In this document: piece by piece, positions 51,787 to 61,263 of the stretch
Layout: every line of letters starts with the position of its first letter
Numbering within the stretch: the stretch's first letter is position 1
Source of the DNA: Flavipsychrobacter sp.
Lineage (GTDB): Bacteria > Bacteroidota > Bacteroidia > Chitinophagales > Chitinophagaceae
NCBI GenBank assembly: GCA_024508935.1
Contig: JANINW010000011.1
Coordinates: 147,812 to 211,811, forward strand
Length of the DNA: 64,000 bases
Direction of reading: 5' to 3'
Program-made: the position numbers and the translations under genes
Notes under the pieces: model-generated
The model's input: only the letters and a program-made list of their open reading frames with translations
The model's database searches: none
Told to the model about the DNA's origin: nothing

Positions 51787-53157
51787 TTATTGCAGTGTTA
51801 TTTTTCTTACTACTGTACCTTCTTCAAACTGGCATTGTACTATATAGATGCCTTTTGCATTATTGTTCAAGTCTATTCTGACGGTATTTCCATTAGCCTG
51901 TGCACCGTTTACCTTGCTTACCATCTGGCCTGTCATATTCAGCACACGTACTTCTTTTAAAGACCGGGCATTGCCGAAACTAATATCAAACACGCCTGTA
52001 GTAGGGTTAGGGAAGATGTTCAGGTTTGCCTTTTCTTCTATGCTGCTTACAGCAGTGGGGTACATGGTTAATTCAGGGTGTTGTGTTAGCCCGTACGCCG
52101 TACCGCCATTGGAAATAGTAGAAGCCATTCTTGTTACCTGCCCTTTGGTAAACAGCCTGTAACAGGCATCGCCTACATAATCCATATAGTTCATGAACAT
52201 GATACCATTACCCGCAGTACATGCATCTGTATAAGGGAAAGTTTGACAAGATGTAGTTGCGTCCTTTTGCTTGGGTGTATCGCCTATATCATCATCGTCT
52301 GTGCAATTACCGCTACCTACAGCTGTATTGCCCCATATATGCCACAGCGTAAAGAAGTGTCCTAATTCGTGGGTGAGTGTACGGCCTTTGTCGGCACCGC
52401 TTTCATAAAATTCAGAGAAACCCGGTACGCCTGGCGTACGTTTGCCAAATGCTGAGAAATCTAATAACACACCGGCATTGTCGGGAGCGCCTAATGCAGC
52501 AGCAAAATCAGGGCTATAGCCTATACCCAATACATTGCCATTATCGCTATTGATATTTACAACCCATATATTGAGGTATTTGGTATTGTCATAAGGGTCA
52601 AGTCCTCCTTTGCTGGTCTTCTTAGCACTATCGCTGCCGCTGGGGTAGCTTGAATAGCCGCTAAACAATAAAGGGGCTACTCTTACCTCTACACCACTTG
52701 TAACAGTACCATCCGGTTTGCGGTGCGCCAACTGAAAATTCACATTCATATTACCCAACAAGGGCTTGAATGGAGTAGGTATGGTAGCTGTATCTGCATT
52801 ACGGGCATTATAATCCGTATTGATGACGTCAAGCTGGCTAATGACACGTTTATTGATACCGGCAATACCGCCGATTTTGTCTATTTCTTCCTGGGTAAGT
52901 ATTACATGGAACATTACCGGGATTATAACAGTGCCGGTAGCTTTCTGGGCGCTGTTACTCATTTCCCGTTCAAAGGCATCTGCTTTGGCTTTGGAATCAA
53001 CCAGGTATTGTTTATATGCTACTTCTAAAGAAGGATTTGATGATAGGGCAGCTTTAAGGAATATATCATTACCACAACGTTCTGTGTGCTGGGCGAAGGC
53101 TGTATTCCCACCCATCACCATACCACTTAAAGCTAAAGCCAGCGAAAATTTTCTCAT
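51787..53157 (-). CDS. secreted M43 zinc metalloprotease with T9SS sorting domain
   Basis: The 456-residue protein has a signal peptide (cut near NTAFAQ), a propeptide-like region (about 25-75), an M43 domain (about 75-350) and a T9SS type A sorting domain (about 375-456, NIFPNPTTGVFDISF and KGIYIVQ). The zinc site HELGHFFTLWH (near residue 265) has Thr where the metzincin motif HExxHxxGxxH has Gly; the Met-turn NYMDY follows. M43 enzymes include pappalysin, ulilysin and many Cytophaga-group proteases. Export through T9SS should place it on the surface or in the medium. It is 3 bp upstream of mqnE. Confidence 0.9.
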   Translation of the reverse strand: MRKFSLALALSGMVMGGNTAFAQHTERCGNDIFLKAALSSNPSLEVAYKQYLVDSKAKADAFEREMSNSAQKATGTVIIPVMFHVILTQEEIDKIGGIAGINKRVISQLDVINTDYNARNADTATIPTPFKPLLGNMNVNFQLAHRKPDGTVTSGVEVRVAPLLFSGYSSYPSGSDSAKKTSKGGLDPYDNTKYLNIWVVNINSDNGNVLGIGYSPDFAAALGAPDNAGVLLDFSAFGKRTPGVPGFSEFYESGADKGRTLTHELGHFFTLWHIWGNTAVGSGNCTDDDDIGDTPKQKDATTSCQTFPYTDACTAGNGIMFMNYMDYVGDACYRLFTKGQVTRMASTISNGGTAYGLTQHPELTMYPTAVSSIEEKANLNIFPNPTTGVFDISFGNARSLKEVRVLNMTGQMVSKVNGAQANGNTVRIDLNNNAKGIYIVQCQFEEGTVVRKITLQ

Positions 53158-53187
53158 CAGAAATATATGATTTGTTTTTAATGTAAT

Positions 53188-53808
53188 TTATTTACTTTTT
53201 TTCCTGTTATTTATTTCATCCCTGATGGCTATAGCTTGTACATAATCCTCTTGCTCCAGTATTTGTTGCAGCAGTTTATGAAGTTCATCGAGGCTCATTC
53301 CTTTCAGGTCCTTGTCAGAAGATATCTTATTGCTGGGAACAGCCGCCTGTGGTGTTTTACTTTCGCCGGCAGCAGCGGGTGTGCCCGGTGTTTCGGTATT
53401 TTCCAGGTACAGTCCGGCAGCCTCAAGAATGTTTTCGTAGGTATATATCTGGCAACTGGTACGTACTGCCATAGCCAGCGCATCAGATGTACGGGAGTCT
53501 ATTTCAACAGTACCGTGATCGTTGCGGCAAATAAGTTTTGCAAAAAATATACCTTCTTCCAATTTGTATATTATAACCTCCTCAAGTTCTATTCCAAAGG
53601 TGGTCATGAAATTGTAAAATAAGTCGTGGGTCAGCGGACGGCTGGGTTGCATGTGTTCCAAAGCCACGGCAATAGCCTGGGCTTCAAAGCCACCAATTAC
53701 TATTGGCAGGCGGCGCAGGCCGTTAACCTCGCCAAGTACTACTGCGTATGAGTGCGTCTGTGTTATGCTGTGAGAAAGGGCTACAATTTCCAGTTCTATT
53801 TTTTTCAT
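53188..53808 (-). CDS. bifunctional nuclease (DUF151) with C-terminal UVR motif
   Basis: The 206-residue protein has a BFN/DUF151 domain (residues 1-135: ALSHSITQTHSYAVVLGE, LPIVIGGFEAQAIAVALE, IDSRTSDALAMAVR), a low-complexity linker rich in Pro, Ala and Thr, and a C-terminal UVR motif (LLQQILEQEDYVQAIAIRDEI) as in UvrB/UvrC. This domain pair is common in Bacteroidota. BFN homologues have RNase and DNase activity in plants; the bacterial role is uncertain. The ATG at 53808 is preferred over the GTG one codon upstream. A TAATTTTG -7 box lies at 53868-53861. Confidence 0.88.
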   Translation of the reverse strand: MKKIELEIVALSHSITQTHSYAVVLGEVNGLRRLPIVIGGFEAQAIAVALEHMQPSRPLTHDLFYNFMTTFGIELEEVIIYKLEEGIFFAKLICRNDHGTVEIDSRTSDALAMAVRTSCQIYTYENILEAAGLYLENTETPGTPAAAGESKTPQAAVPSNKISSDKDLKGMSLDELHKLLQQILEQEDYVQAIAIRDEINNRKKSK

Positions 53809-53860
53809 CACTTACAAGAGCCCTCATCGGGCAAGATTTGTGAAGGTAATTATTTTTAAG

Positions 53861-53868
53861 CAAAATTA
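53861..53868 (-). promoter_or_regulatory. -7 box of bifunctional nuclease gene
   Basis: Minus-strand TAATTTTG fits TAnnTTTG, 53 bp before the ATG and just past the parC stop. Confidence 0.4.
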
Positions 53869-53871
53869 TGG

Positions 53872-56400
53872 TTAAAACAGGGTAGGGGCATCGCTTCCAT
53901 GCTCATTACCATCCTGCTCTTCTTCCAGCGATATCTCCCTGATATCGGCCATATTCAGTTTGGTGCCGATGGTCTTCCAGCCTGTAATTTCTAACATATC
54001 ATGCAGGGCAATTGTTTCCTCGGTAAGCTCCGTTTTTTTCTTGCCGCTTTTGATAGTTATAACCGGTTCGGGGCGGGTAGTTACCAGTTCCAGGTAATTG
54101 CCTTCACCTTCCTTGATGAACTGGTATTTATTTTTCAGGGTCTGCGATTCTATTTTAAACCTTTTGGCGTAAAAATTGCCCGATTTGGCATCGAAGTAAA
54201 CAGCACTGACTATTTTGTCCGGGTTGAATTTTTCAATCCGTACCAGGTTGTCAGGCTCATACCTGTTCGTCAGTTCAAAGTCAGTTAATTCATAACTGCC
54301 ATCTTTATAAAAGGCTATGATACGGTCCGATTCCTCAAAGCTTCCCAGCAAAGTACCATTACCGTCTTTATTGAGCCTGCCTACTGCATCATCGAACCAT
54401 ATTTTTTGTCCAGAAAGAGTAGAACGCCCTTTTTCTTTGAACTTGATGCTTTTTACAGGATACTTGGTCACCTGGTTTCCCTGGGCACTGCGGTTCTTTA
54501 TCTCCAGTTCTTCAAAGTAAAAGTCCAGCACCTTGATGCGGGCTTTACTACCAGGAGATAGCGTTATTGTAATCACTTCGGCTTCTCCATTGGCATTGGC
54601 TGTGAAATACAGGCATTTGCTACCCGGGTTTCCTTTGGTAAGATCATATTCCTTATCGCGGGTAATACCAGTTACATTGAACCTTTTTCCATAGGTAATG
54701 CCTGTTTTACCATCTACATATATCATATTGTAGGTGGTACGCTCATCATTTTTTACAAATACTGCCAGGTAAATAATGTCCTTACCCACAAAAGCTTTGT
54801 CTGCTACTTTGGTCACAACCATTTTACCATCTTTCCTGAAGACGATAATGTTATCCAGGTCAGAGCATTCGAATGCTAATTCATCCTTTTTAAGGCCGGT
54901 GCCAATGAACCCTTCTTTATAGTTCACATATAGCTTTGTATTGGCTATGGCTATATGTTGTGCCTGGATGGTTTCAAATGGGCGTATCTCTGTTTTTCGT
55001 TCGCGTCCTTTACCATATTTTTTCAGGAGGCCTTCAAAATATCTTATTGCGTAATCGTTAAGGTGGATAATATTATTCTTTACTTCTTCTATCTCTGATT
55101 CTACACCTTTTATATGTTCGTCTGCTTTAAAGGTGTCATATTTCGAAATACGTTTGATGCGTATTTCTGTAAGCCTTACAATATCATCTTGTGTTATTTC
55201 CCGGCGAAATTTCTTTTTATAAGGTTTCAGGCCTTTGTCAATTGCGTCGAGTACCCCTTCCCATGTGGTTTGCTCTTCTATATCGCGGTAAATACGCTTC
55301 TCAATAAATATTTTTTCCAGCGATGAATAATGCCAGTCTTCTTCCAGTTCTCCCAGCTTTATTTCCAGCTCCTTCAGCAGCAGTTGCTTGGTGTGGGCTG
55401 CCGAAAGGCGTAAAAGGTCACTGACACCTATAAAATGCGGCTTATCGTTGATAATAACACAAGCATTTGGAGAGATAGAAACTTCACAATCGGTAAACGC
55501 GTACAATGCATCGATGGTCTGATCGGTTGTAACACCCGGAGCCAGTTGTACCAGCAGTTCTACATCCTTGGCTGTATTATCTGTAACACTTTTAATTTTG
55601 ATCTTGCCATTGTCGTTAGCCTTTAAAATACTATCTACCAATTGTGTGGTAGTAGTGCCATACGGTACATCCTTTATGGCCAGGGTTTTCTTGTCCACTT
55701 CCTCAATATGAACACGTACTCTTACCTTCCCGCCACGGGCACCATCGTTGTATCCGCTGACATCTATCATAGCACCGGTGAGGAAATCGGGGTATAATTC
55801 AAATTTTTTCCCCTTCAGGTGTTTTATGGAAGCCTCCAGCAGTTCACAGAAATTATGGGGCAATATCTTTGTAGAAAGCCCTACCGCAATACCATCTGCG
55901 CCCTGTGCCAGCAGTAAGGGGAATTTCATGGGTAGTGCCACGGGTTCATTTTTCCGCCCATCATAGCTCAGCTGCCATTCTGTGGTTTTACCATTAAAAG
56001 CTACTTCAAGGGCAAATTTTGATAAGCGGCCTTCAATATAACGGGCGGCAGCTGCACTGTCACCGGTTCGTACATCACCCCAGTTTCCCTGGGTGTCTAT
56101 CAGCAGGTCTTTCTGCCCGAGGTTTGTTATGGCATCGCCAATAGATGCGTCACCATGCGGGTGGTATTGCATGGTTTGCCCAATTACATTGGCTATTTTG
56201 TTATAGCGCCCGTCATCCATTTCTTTCATGGCATGAAGGATACGCCTTTGCACCGGTTTCAGGCCGTCGTCTATAGCCGGTACCGCACGTTCCAATATTA
56301 CATAACTGGCATAATCTAAAAACCAGTTCTCATACATCTGGTTGATCAATACTGATTGCTGCTCAGAATGATTTTCCTGTTCTGTCATTACTTCGTCCAT
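53872..56400 (-). CDS. parC: DNA topoisomerase IV subunit A (GyrA/ParC family)
   Basis: The protein has about 842 residues from ATG 56400 (838 from ATG 56388); a longer GTG start is unlikely. The breakage-reunion domain has YASYVILERAVPAIDDGLKPVQRR-type start and catalytic Tyr121 in AAAARYIEGRL. The quinolone-determining loop reads HPHGDASIGDA: the position of E. coli ParC Ser80 is Ala85 and that of Glu84 is Asp89. The C-terminal part (about 490-842) is a beta-pinwheel-like DNA-binding region, and no GyrA box is seen. With ParE it decatenates chromosomes. A TATTTTTG -7 box (56415-56408) lies just upstream. Confidence 0.9.
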   Translation of the reverse strand: MDEVMTEQENHSEQQSVLINQMYENWFLDYASYVILERAVPAIDDGLKPVQRRILHAMKEMDDGRYNKIANVIGQTMQYHPHGDASIGDAITNLGQKDLLIDTQGNWGDVRTGDSAAAARYIEGRLSKFALEVAFNGKTTEWQLSYDGRKNEPVALPMKFPLLLAQGADGIAVGLSTKILPHNFCELLEASIKHLKGKKFELYPDFLTGAMIDVSGYNDGARGGKVRVRVHIEEVDKKTLAIKDVPYGTTTTQLVDSILKANDNGKIKIKSVTDNTAKDVELLVQLAPGVTTDQTIDALYAFTDCEVSISPNACVIINDKPHFIGVSDLLRLSAAHTKQLLLKELEIKLGELEEDWHYSSLEKIFIEKRIYRDIEEQTTWEGVLDAIDKGLKPYKKKFRREITQDDIVRLTEIRIKRISKYDTFKADEHIKGVESEIEEVKNNIIHLNDYAIRYFEGLLKKYGKGRERKTEIRPFETIQAQHIAIANTKLYVNYKEGFIGTGLKKDELAFECSDLDNIIVFRKDGKMVVTKVADKAFVGKDIIYLAVFVKNDERTTYNMIYVDGKTGITYGKRFNVTGITRDKEYDLTKGNPGSKCLYFTANANGEAEVITITLSPGSKARIKVLDFYFEELEIKNRSAQGNQVTKYPVKSIKFKEKGRSTLSGQKIWFDDAVGRLNKDGNGTLLGSFEESDRIIAFYKDGSYELTDFELTNRYEPDNLVRIEKFNPDKIVSAVYFDAKSGNFYAKRFKIESQTLKNKYQFIKEGEGNYLELVTTRPEPVITIKSGKKKTELTEETIALHDMLEITGWKTIGTKLNMADIREISLEEEQDGNEHGSDAPTLF

Positions 56401-56530
56401 TACCTTGCAAAAATATCTTTTAGTAAACAAATGCACATATAGGTTTTATACTTATAATGTGTATATGTTTGTGAACATAGTTTTGAGTATATCAAAATTG
56501 CTATTTTAGCATCCATAAATTATTAATCAT

Positions 56531-57139
56531 ATGAAAGCGAAAAGACTATTAACAGGTATGGCCATAACCTTAGCGATACTGAACGCAGGTTCTGTGCTAG
56601 CCCAAAAAGTAAGACTGCTTGACGGCAGTATTGACCAGCTAAAAGGCGTTTCTAAACTGAATATCCAGTTTGACTACAGTAAAATGGGTGTTGGAAAGTT
56701 TGAAACGGAAGAGGAGTATATCGCAAAAAAGAAAGAAGATTATAATAAGAAAGAAGCAGGCAAAGGAAATGATTGGGCCAAAGCATGGAAAGCTGACAGG
56801 AAGAACCGTTTTGAACCGCAGTTCAAGGAGTTGTTTGCTAAATATTCTGATATAAACATTGGCGATCATCCAGATGAGAAGTATACGCTGATCTTTAAAA
56901 CCACTTATACCGAACCAGGCTATAACGTGTATGTAAGCCGGAAAAATGCTGAAATAGATGGCGAGGCGTGGGTAGTGGAAACGGCTCACCCGGAGCATGT
57001 CATAGCTAAAATATCTGTACAAAACTGTCCCGGTCGTACGTTTGGCGGAAATGATTATGATACAGGAGAAAGGCTGGAGGAATCATATGCCGTAGCCGGT
57101 AAGGGGCTGGGCAAATTCCTGGACAAAGAACTTAAATAA
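56531..57139 (+). CDS. secreted hypothetical protein
   Basis: I do not recognise this 202-residue protein. It has a signal peptide (MKAKRLLTGMAITLAILNAG, cut near VLAQ), then VRLLDGSIDQLKGVSKLNIQFDY, a Lys/Glu-rich helical stretch (about 55-90) and a strand-rich C-terminal half (YTLIFKTTYTEPGYNVYVSR) ending near a Gly-rich segment. No lipobox, haem or T9SS signal is seen, so it is probably periplasmic. The pattern of strands is like small lipid- or ligand-binding folds, but that is a guess. It is a single gene with a strong terminator and no close neighbour in its direction. Confidence 0.65.
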   Translation: MKAKRLLTGMAITLAILNAGSVLAQKVRLLDGSIDQLKGVSKLNIQFDYSKMGVGKFETEEEYIAKKKEDYNKKEAGKGNDWAKAWKADRKNRFEPQFKELFAKYSDINIGDHPDEKYTLIFKTTYTEPGYNVYVSRKNAEIDGEAWVVETAHPEHVIAKISVQNCPGRTFGGNDYDTGERLEESYAVAGKGLGKFLDKELK

Positions 57140-57165
57140 AAAAACCTGCGAGAGCAGGTTTTTTT
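57138..57165. terminator. strong terminator of the secreted hypothetical gene
   Basis: A 12-bp stem (AAAAAAACCTGC / GCAGGTTTTTTT) with a GAGA tetraloop. It starts inside the stop codon (57137-57139) and also faces the minus-strand T9SS gene ending at 57202. Confidence 0.9.
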
Positions 57166-57201
57166 ATTGGTGGGGTAAGTAGCTGTCTAAAGTGGTAGTT
57201 A

Positions 57202-59031
57202 TTATTCTGTTTTTGTAAGCTTTTCTATTTTTAGAATGCTGCCTTCTTTGTTCGAGGCCTTAAGTGTATAAATACCTGTAGGCAACTTGCTCATATCCAC
57301 GTCTTTTGCATTCATTTGTTTCAGAACCTCGCTGCCGGTTGCATTTACAATAGAAACATTTACTTCTGCCGGCGATGTGATATGCAGTATGTTCTTTACC
57401 GGGTTGGGATAGATGCTAATGTTTGCAGGGTTATTCAAACTCATCACACTGAGCATTTCAGGCGTAACGGTATATTGCGGTGACATTGCAGAGCAACCAC
57501 CGTTCGATACCATCACGCTATAATCTCCTGCCTGTTTAGGGATAAGGAAATAATCAGTTTCGCCGGTAATAGGATTAGTGGCATTTATATACCACTGGTA
57601 AGAAACGTAATTAGCGGCTGTAGAAAGGATATTGTTGTTGACTGTGATAGTGGGTGTAGGGGCTGATACCTGGTTTACGTTTAATCCCGGAGATGTAGAA
57701 TAGCAACTGAATTTATTGGTAACTACCACATAGTTACCTGGTATTTTGGCAGAATAAGATGCGTTAGTAGCACCGGGTATATCTGCATTATTGAATTTCC
57801 ATTGGTAGGTGGCCCCGGCAATGTTTGCATTTGCGTTCAACGTTATGCTGTCGTTATCGCAAAATGCAACATATCCTGTAGGGGTAACGGTAGGCTGGGG
57901 CATGGCCAGGTTATCTACGCGGGTTATGGCAGATGTATTGGTGCATGCACCACTATCTACCTGCAGGGTATAATCACCAGCTACGGTTGCTGTATAAGAC
58001 GGGCCGGTTGCAGCAGGTGTTATATAGTTGCCGTTCAGTTTCCATTTGTAGGTATAGTTGGTACCTGTAGTAGCATTAAGCGTTACGTTTACCACACCAC
58101 CTGTGCAGAAAACAGTTGGTCCTGCAGCAGTAATTTCAGCTTTGGGCGATGACCGGAGTGTAAATACAAGTGTATCGTCTGTATTTACGGTATCGGTAAG
58201 ATTATTAGGGAGTGTTGTATAAACTTTTATGGTTCTTGGGGTATTGGCAAATGCTACCTGCCCCAAAGATACCGTGGCCATATTGCCGGCCACACTGCCC
58301 GATGTATCGATAGGCGTGGTATAGCTTACCTGGGGTTGCGGCACGCCATCTACCAGCCAGCTTATTTTTACAGAGTTAATAATGTTTTTACCAGAGTTTT
58401 TTATTCTTACAGACACCGTTTGGTTGCCGGAACAAAAAGGAGTGGTGGGGCCAGTTACATTATTTACACCGGCATTGTTATATCCGCGTGTTACGGTATA
58501 ATACATTTCTACCCGGCTGATAGAACTCGAATTTTCTGTAGAGTAGTTAGGTGCAGGTCCGCTGGTAATAGCACCCTGGTACAACAGGCGCCTTAAGGTA
58601 ACAGTGTTGCCGTTAATATTTGAAGTGTATGGGCTGCTGCCTGCGCTATAAGAATTGCTGGTGGTAGTACCTACTGCGCCCAGGATACCGATAATATCGC
58701 CCGGATTTACCTGGATATTGACCGTTTGTATCACATTGCTTGGTGCACCTTGTATATATGCAAGTGTTGTAAAGTTTGATGATGTTGTGGAATAGACCAC
58801 CGGCACCGCATCGTTTATCTTGAAAACATGTATATACTGTGCTGTAGAACCGGCATCTGTAGGTATGCGCAACCCTGTGATGGTGAAGGCAATAGGAGCT
58901 GTAAACCAATAACCCCGAACCATGCCAGAGTACACACTGCCGTGTGCAGGAAGGGGCATTAATGTCTGCGCCTGCAGGCTGATGCTACTATTGAATAATA
59001 GCACCAAAAACAAGAGTTTGAGTGATTTCAT
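57202..59031 (-). CDS. T9SS surface protein with Ig-like stalk, array copy 1
   Basis: The 609-residue protein has a signal peptide (cut near SLQAQ), a unique N-terminal domain (about 21-180), a CARDB/Ig-like module (about 190-300, ending NTDDTLVFTLRSSP), two PKD/Ig-like repeats with Cys pairs (PTVFCTGGVVNVTLNA, GYVAFCDNDSITLNA), a third (ILSTAANYVSYQWYIN) and a type A sorting domain (SIYPNPVKNILHI to the end). It should be exported by T9SS and attached to the surface or released. The stalk is nearly the same in the next three genes. An adhesin or matrix role is plausible. Confidence 0.88.
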   Translation of the reverse strand: MKSLKLLFLVLLFNSSISLQAQTLMPLPAHGSVYSGMVRGYWFTAPIAFTITGLRIPTDAGSTAQYIHVFKINDAVPVVYSTTSSNFTTLAYIQGAPSNVIQTVNIQVNPGDIIGILGAVGTTTSNSYSAGSSPYTSNINGNTVTLRRLLYQGAITSGPAPNYSTENSSSISRVEMYYTVTRGYNNAGVNNVTGPTTPFCSGNQTVSVRIKNSGKNIINSVKISWLVDGVPQPQVSYTTPIDTSGSVAGNMATVSLGQVAFANTPRTIKVYTTLPNNLTDTVNTDDTLVFTLRSSPKAEITAAGPTVFCTGGVVNVTLNATTGTNYTYKWKLNGNYITPAATGPSYTATVAGDYTLQVDSGACTNTSAITRVDNLAMPQPTVTPTGYVAFCDNDSITLNANANIAGATYQWKFNNADIPGATNASYSAKIPGNYVVVTNKFSCYSTSPGLNVNQVSAPTPTITVNNNILSTAANYVSYQWYINATNPITGETDYFLIPKQAGDYSVMVSNGGCSAMSPQYTVTPEMLSVMSLNNPANISIYPNPVKNILHITSPAEVNVSIVNATGSEVLKQMNAKDVDMSKLPTGIYTLKASNKEGSILKIEKLTKTE

Positions 59032-59188
59032 ACAATGTGTTTTAGTACATGATTATTTATAGTAAACAAAGGCGGCTAACGGATAGACATAATATTAACC
59101 AAAATAGTAAGTGTTTTGGATGTCAATTTTACAATTTTAATTATATCTTAATTTTTATTGATCGTTTAATTTTATTTTAATCTAAAAC

Positions 59189-59220
59189 AAAAGCCCTCAT
59201 GGAATTCCATGAGGGCTTTT
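59189..59220 (-). terminator. terminator of array copy 2
   Basis: A 32-bp perfect palindrome (16-bp arms AAAAGCCCTCATGGAA / TTCCATGAGGGCTTTT) lies 19 bp past the stop at 59240. Confidence 0.9.
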
Positions 59221-59239
59221 GAATATGAGGAATTCTTAT

Positions 59240-61099
59240 CTATTCGCTCTTTGTAAAACGTTGCATTTTGTTTATAACCCCGGTTTCATCTGTCAACCTG
59301 ATGATGTAAACGCCAGCGGGCAATTTGCTGACATCTATATCTTTAGCATTTTTGTGATCTGAAATAACGCTGCCGGATATGCTGCATATTTGTGCATGTA
59401 CATTTACCGGTGCACTTATATGCAATATGTCAGTCACCGGGTTGGGGTACACATTTATAGTTGCAGGATTGTTTTGAGCGATTACGCTAAGCATATCGGG
59501 CGTAACTGTGAAGCGTGGCGACATAGCAGAGCAACCACCGTTTGATACCATGACGCTATAGTCGCCTGCCTGCTTAGGTATAATGAAGAAATCTGTTTCT
59601 CCCGATATAGGTGTAGTGTTATTGATGTACCATTGATAAGAAACGAAACTGGCATTGGTCGCCAGCATGTTACCGTTTGCATAAATAGTAGGTGAAGGTG
59701 GTGATACTTGGTTTACGTTCAAACCTGGGGATGCTGCAGTACAGCTGAATTTATTGGTGAGTACAAGATAATTGCCGGGTATTTTAGCGGCAATCGAAGC
59801 GTTGGTAGCACCCGGTATATTTGAACCGTTGAACTGCCATTGATAAGTAGCCCCGGCAATATTTGCGTTGGCATTTAAAACTACACTGTCATTATCGCAA
59901 AACGCGACATAGCCGGTAGGTGTAACAGTTGGCTGAGGCATGGCCAGGTTATCAACCCTTACTATAGCAGAGGTATTAGAGCATGCCCCGCTGTCTACCT
60001 GCAGTGTATAATCGCCTGCTGTAGTTGCCGTGTAGGATGAGCCTGTAGCAGCCGGAGTAATGTAGTTGCCGTTTAGTTTCCATTTGTATGTATAGTTAGT
60101 GCCCAGCACAGCATTAAGTGTAACATTTACCACGCCGCCGGTACAGAATACGGTAGGGCCTGCTGCTGTAATACTAGCAAGCGGAGAAGACCTTTTAGTG
60201 AATACTAATGTATCATCATTATTTACGGTGTCTGCTATACCATTTGGAATAGAGGTGTAAGCTTTTATAGTGCGGGGAATGTTAGAATAAGTTACATTGC
60301 CCAACGTAGCCGTTACCGCGTTGCCGGCTACACTGCCTATGGTATCTATTAATCCTGTATAAGTAATATAAGGTTGTGGCACTCCGTCCAGTTCCCAGTA
60401 AACCCGAACATTATTGATGCGGTTAAAGCCTTTGTTTTTTAATACTACCTGCACACTTTGGTTGCCAGAGCAAAATGGTCCGTTGGGAGATGCTGCGGCG
60501 TCAACACTTGCATTATTCATACCTTTTTTAGGCAGCAGATCAAAGCCAAAATCATATAAGGAGGCATCTGCCCCGCCACTGCTGGTGCTGGTATAGGCAC
60601 CATACATCCTGGTATTGCCGCTGGAAGATGTTCCATAATATAAGGTCATTCCAGATGCGGTGGATGCATGATTTACATCTACTATCATGTTCCTGGTATT
60701 ATCGTATTGGAATGGCGTGGTTAAAGTGATCTTAACCCAGTTACCTCCAACAGATGTAATGGTAGGTGAGCCCGTATATACCGTAGTTAGCCCTGTATTC
60801 CATGTGCCGCTTGTGAGCCCGGTCAGTGTGGTATAACCAATTTGTATCACCAGGCTGGTATACGTATTCGTTACACTGTTAGAAGGTCTGAAATAAATAT
60901 CTGTGATTAAACCGGAGGGGGCTGTTGGAAAATTAGTTGGTTTATACAAAAGCTGTACATGGCTGCTACCGCCTGTCCCCGGGTTAAAAGGCCAGCTGTT
61001 TGGTCCGCCGGTGGCTGGCCCTACGTAGTAGGTGGGCGTTTGCGCAAGGGCAAGTAAAGAACTAAAGCACGTTAAGCAAAATAGTAGTACTTTTTTCAT
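59240..61099 (-). CDS. T9SS surface protein with Ig-like stalk, array copy 2
   Basis: The 619-residue protein shares the stalk and sorting domain of copy 1 but has a different N-terminal domain (about 20-185: THVQLLYKPTNFPTAPSG-like, QIGYTTLTGLTSGTWNTG, NMIVDVNHAST), rich in Gly, Ser and Tyr and resembling the domain often found in secreted Bacteroidota proteins that lack assigned function. The stalk stretches VDSGACSNTSAIVRVDN and GYVAFCDNDSVVLNANANIA match copy 1 almost residue for residue, while the DNA differs at many third codon positions. Same export route and role are inferred. Confidence 0.88.
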   Translation of the reverse strand: MKKVLLFCLTCFSSLLALAQTPTYYVGPATGGPNSWPFNPGTGGSSHVQLLYKPTNFPTAPSGLITDIYFRPSNSVTNTYTSLVIQIGYTTLTGLTSGTWNTGLTTVYTGSPTITSVGGNWVKITLTTPFQYDNTRNMIVDVNHASTASGMTLYYGTSSSGNTRMYGAYTSTSSGGADASLYDFGFDLLPKKGMNNASVDAAASPNGPFCSGNQSVQVVLKNKGFNRINNVRVYWELDGVPQPYITYTGLIDTIGSVAGNAVTATLGNVTYSNIPRTIKAYTSIPNGIADTVNNDDTLVFTKRSSPLASITAAGPTVFCTGGVVNVTLNAVLGTNYTYKWKLNGNYITPAATGSSYTATTAGDYTLQVDSGACSNTSAIVRVDNLAMPQPTVTPTGYVAFCDNDSVVLNANANIAGATYQWQFNGSNIPGATNASIAAKIPGNYLVLTNKFSCTAASPGLNVNQVSPPSPTIYANGNMLATNASFVSYQWYINNTTPISGETDFFIIPKQAGDYSVMVSNGGCSAMSPRFTVTPDMLSVIAQNNPATINVYPNPVTDILHISAPVNVHAQICSISGSVISDHKNAKDIDVSKLPAGVYIIRLTDETGVINKMQRFTKSE

Positions 61100-61214
61100 T
61101 GTTTAAAAATTAGTTGTTAAATATTTAGTTCCTTTTCATCGTAGCAGGGTTAATGCAGTTTTAATATTATTGTAAAAATTAATTATTTTTTAATTAAAAT
61201 AAAAATTTTATATA

Positions 61215-61250
61215 AAAAAAGAGGCACTGCATTTGCAGCGCCTCTTTTTT
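61215..61250 (-). terminator. terminator of array copy 3
   Basis: A 17-bp stem with one mismatch (AAAAAAGAGGCACTGCA / TGCAGCGCCTCTTTTTT) lies 14 bp past the stop at 61264. Confidence 0.9.
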
Positions 61251-61263
61251 ACCCTGGAGGGGT

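Noticed and set aside
53820..53840. GCCC/GGGC hairpin between parC and the nuclease gene as terminator
   Set aside because: The stem is only four or five bp, no T-run follows, and it lies upstream of the parC stop in neither useful direction.
57202..61099. Recent duplication or assembly error creating array copies 1 and 2
   Set aside because: The DNA differs at many synonymous positions and the N-terminal domains are unrelated, so the copies are old and real.
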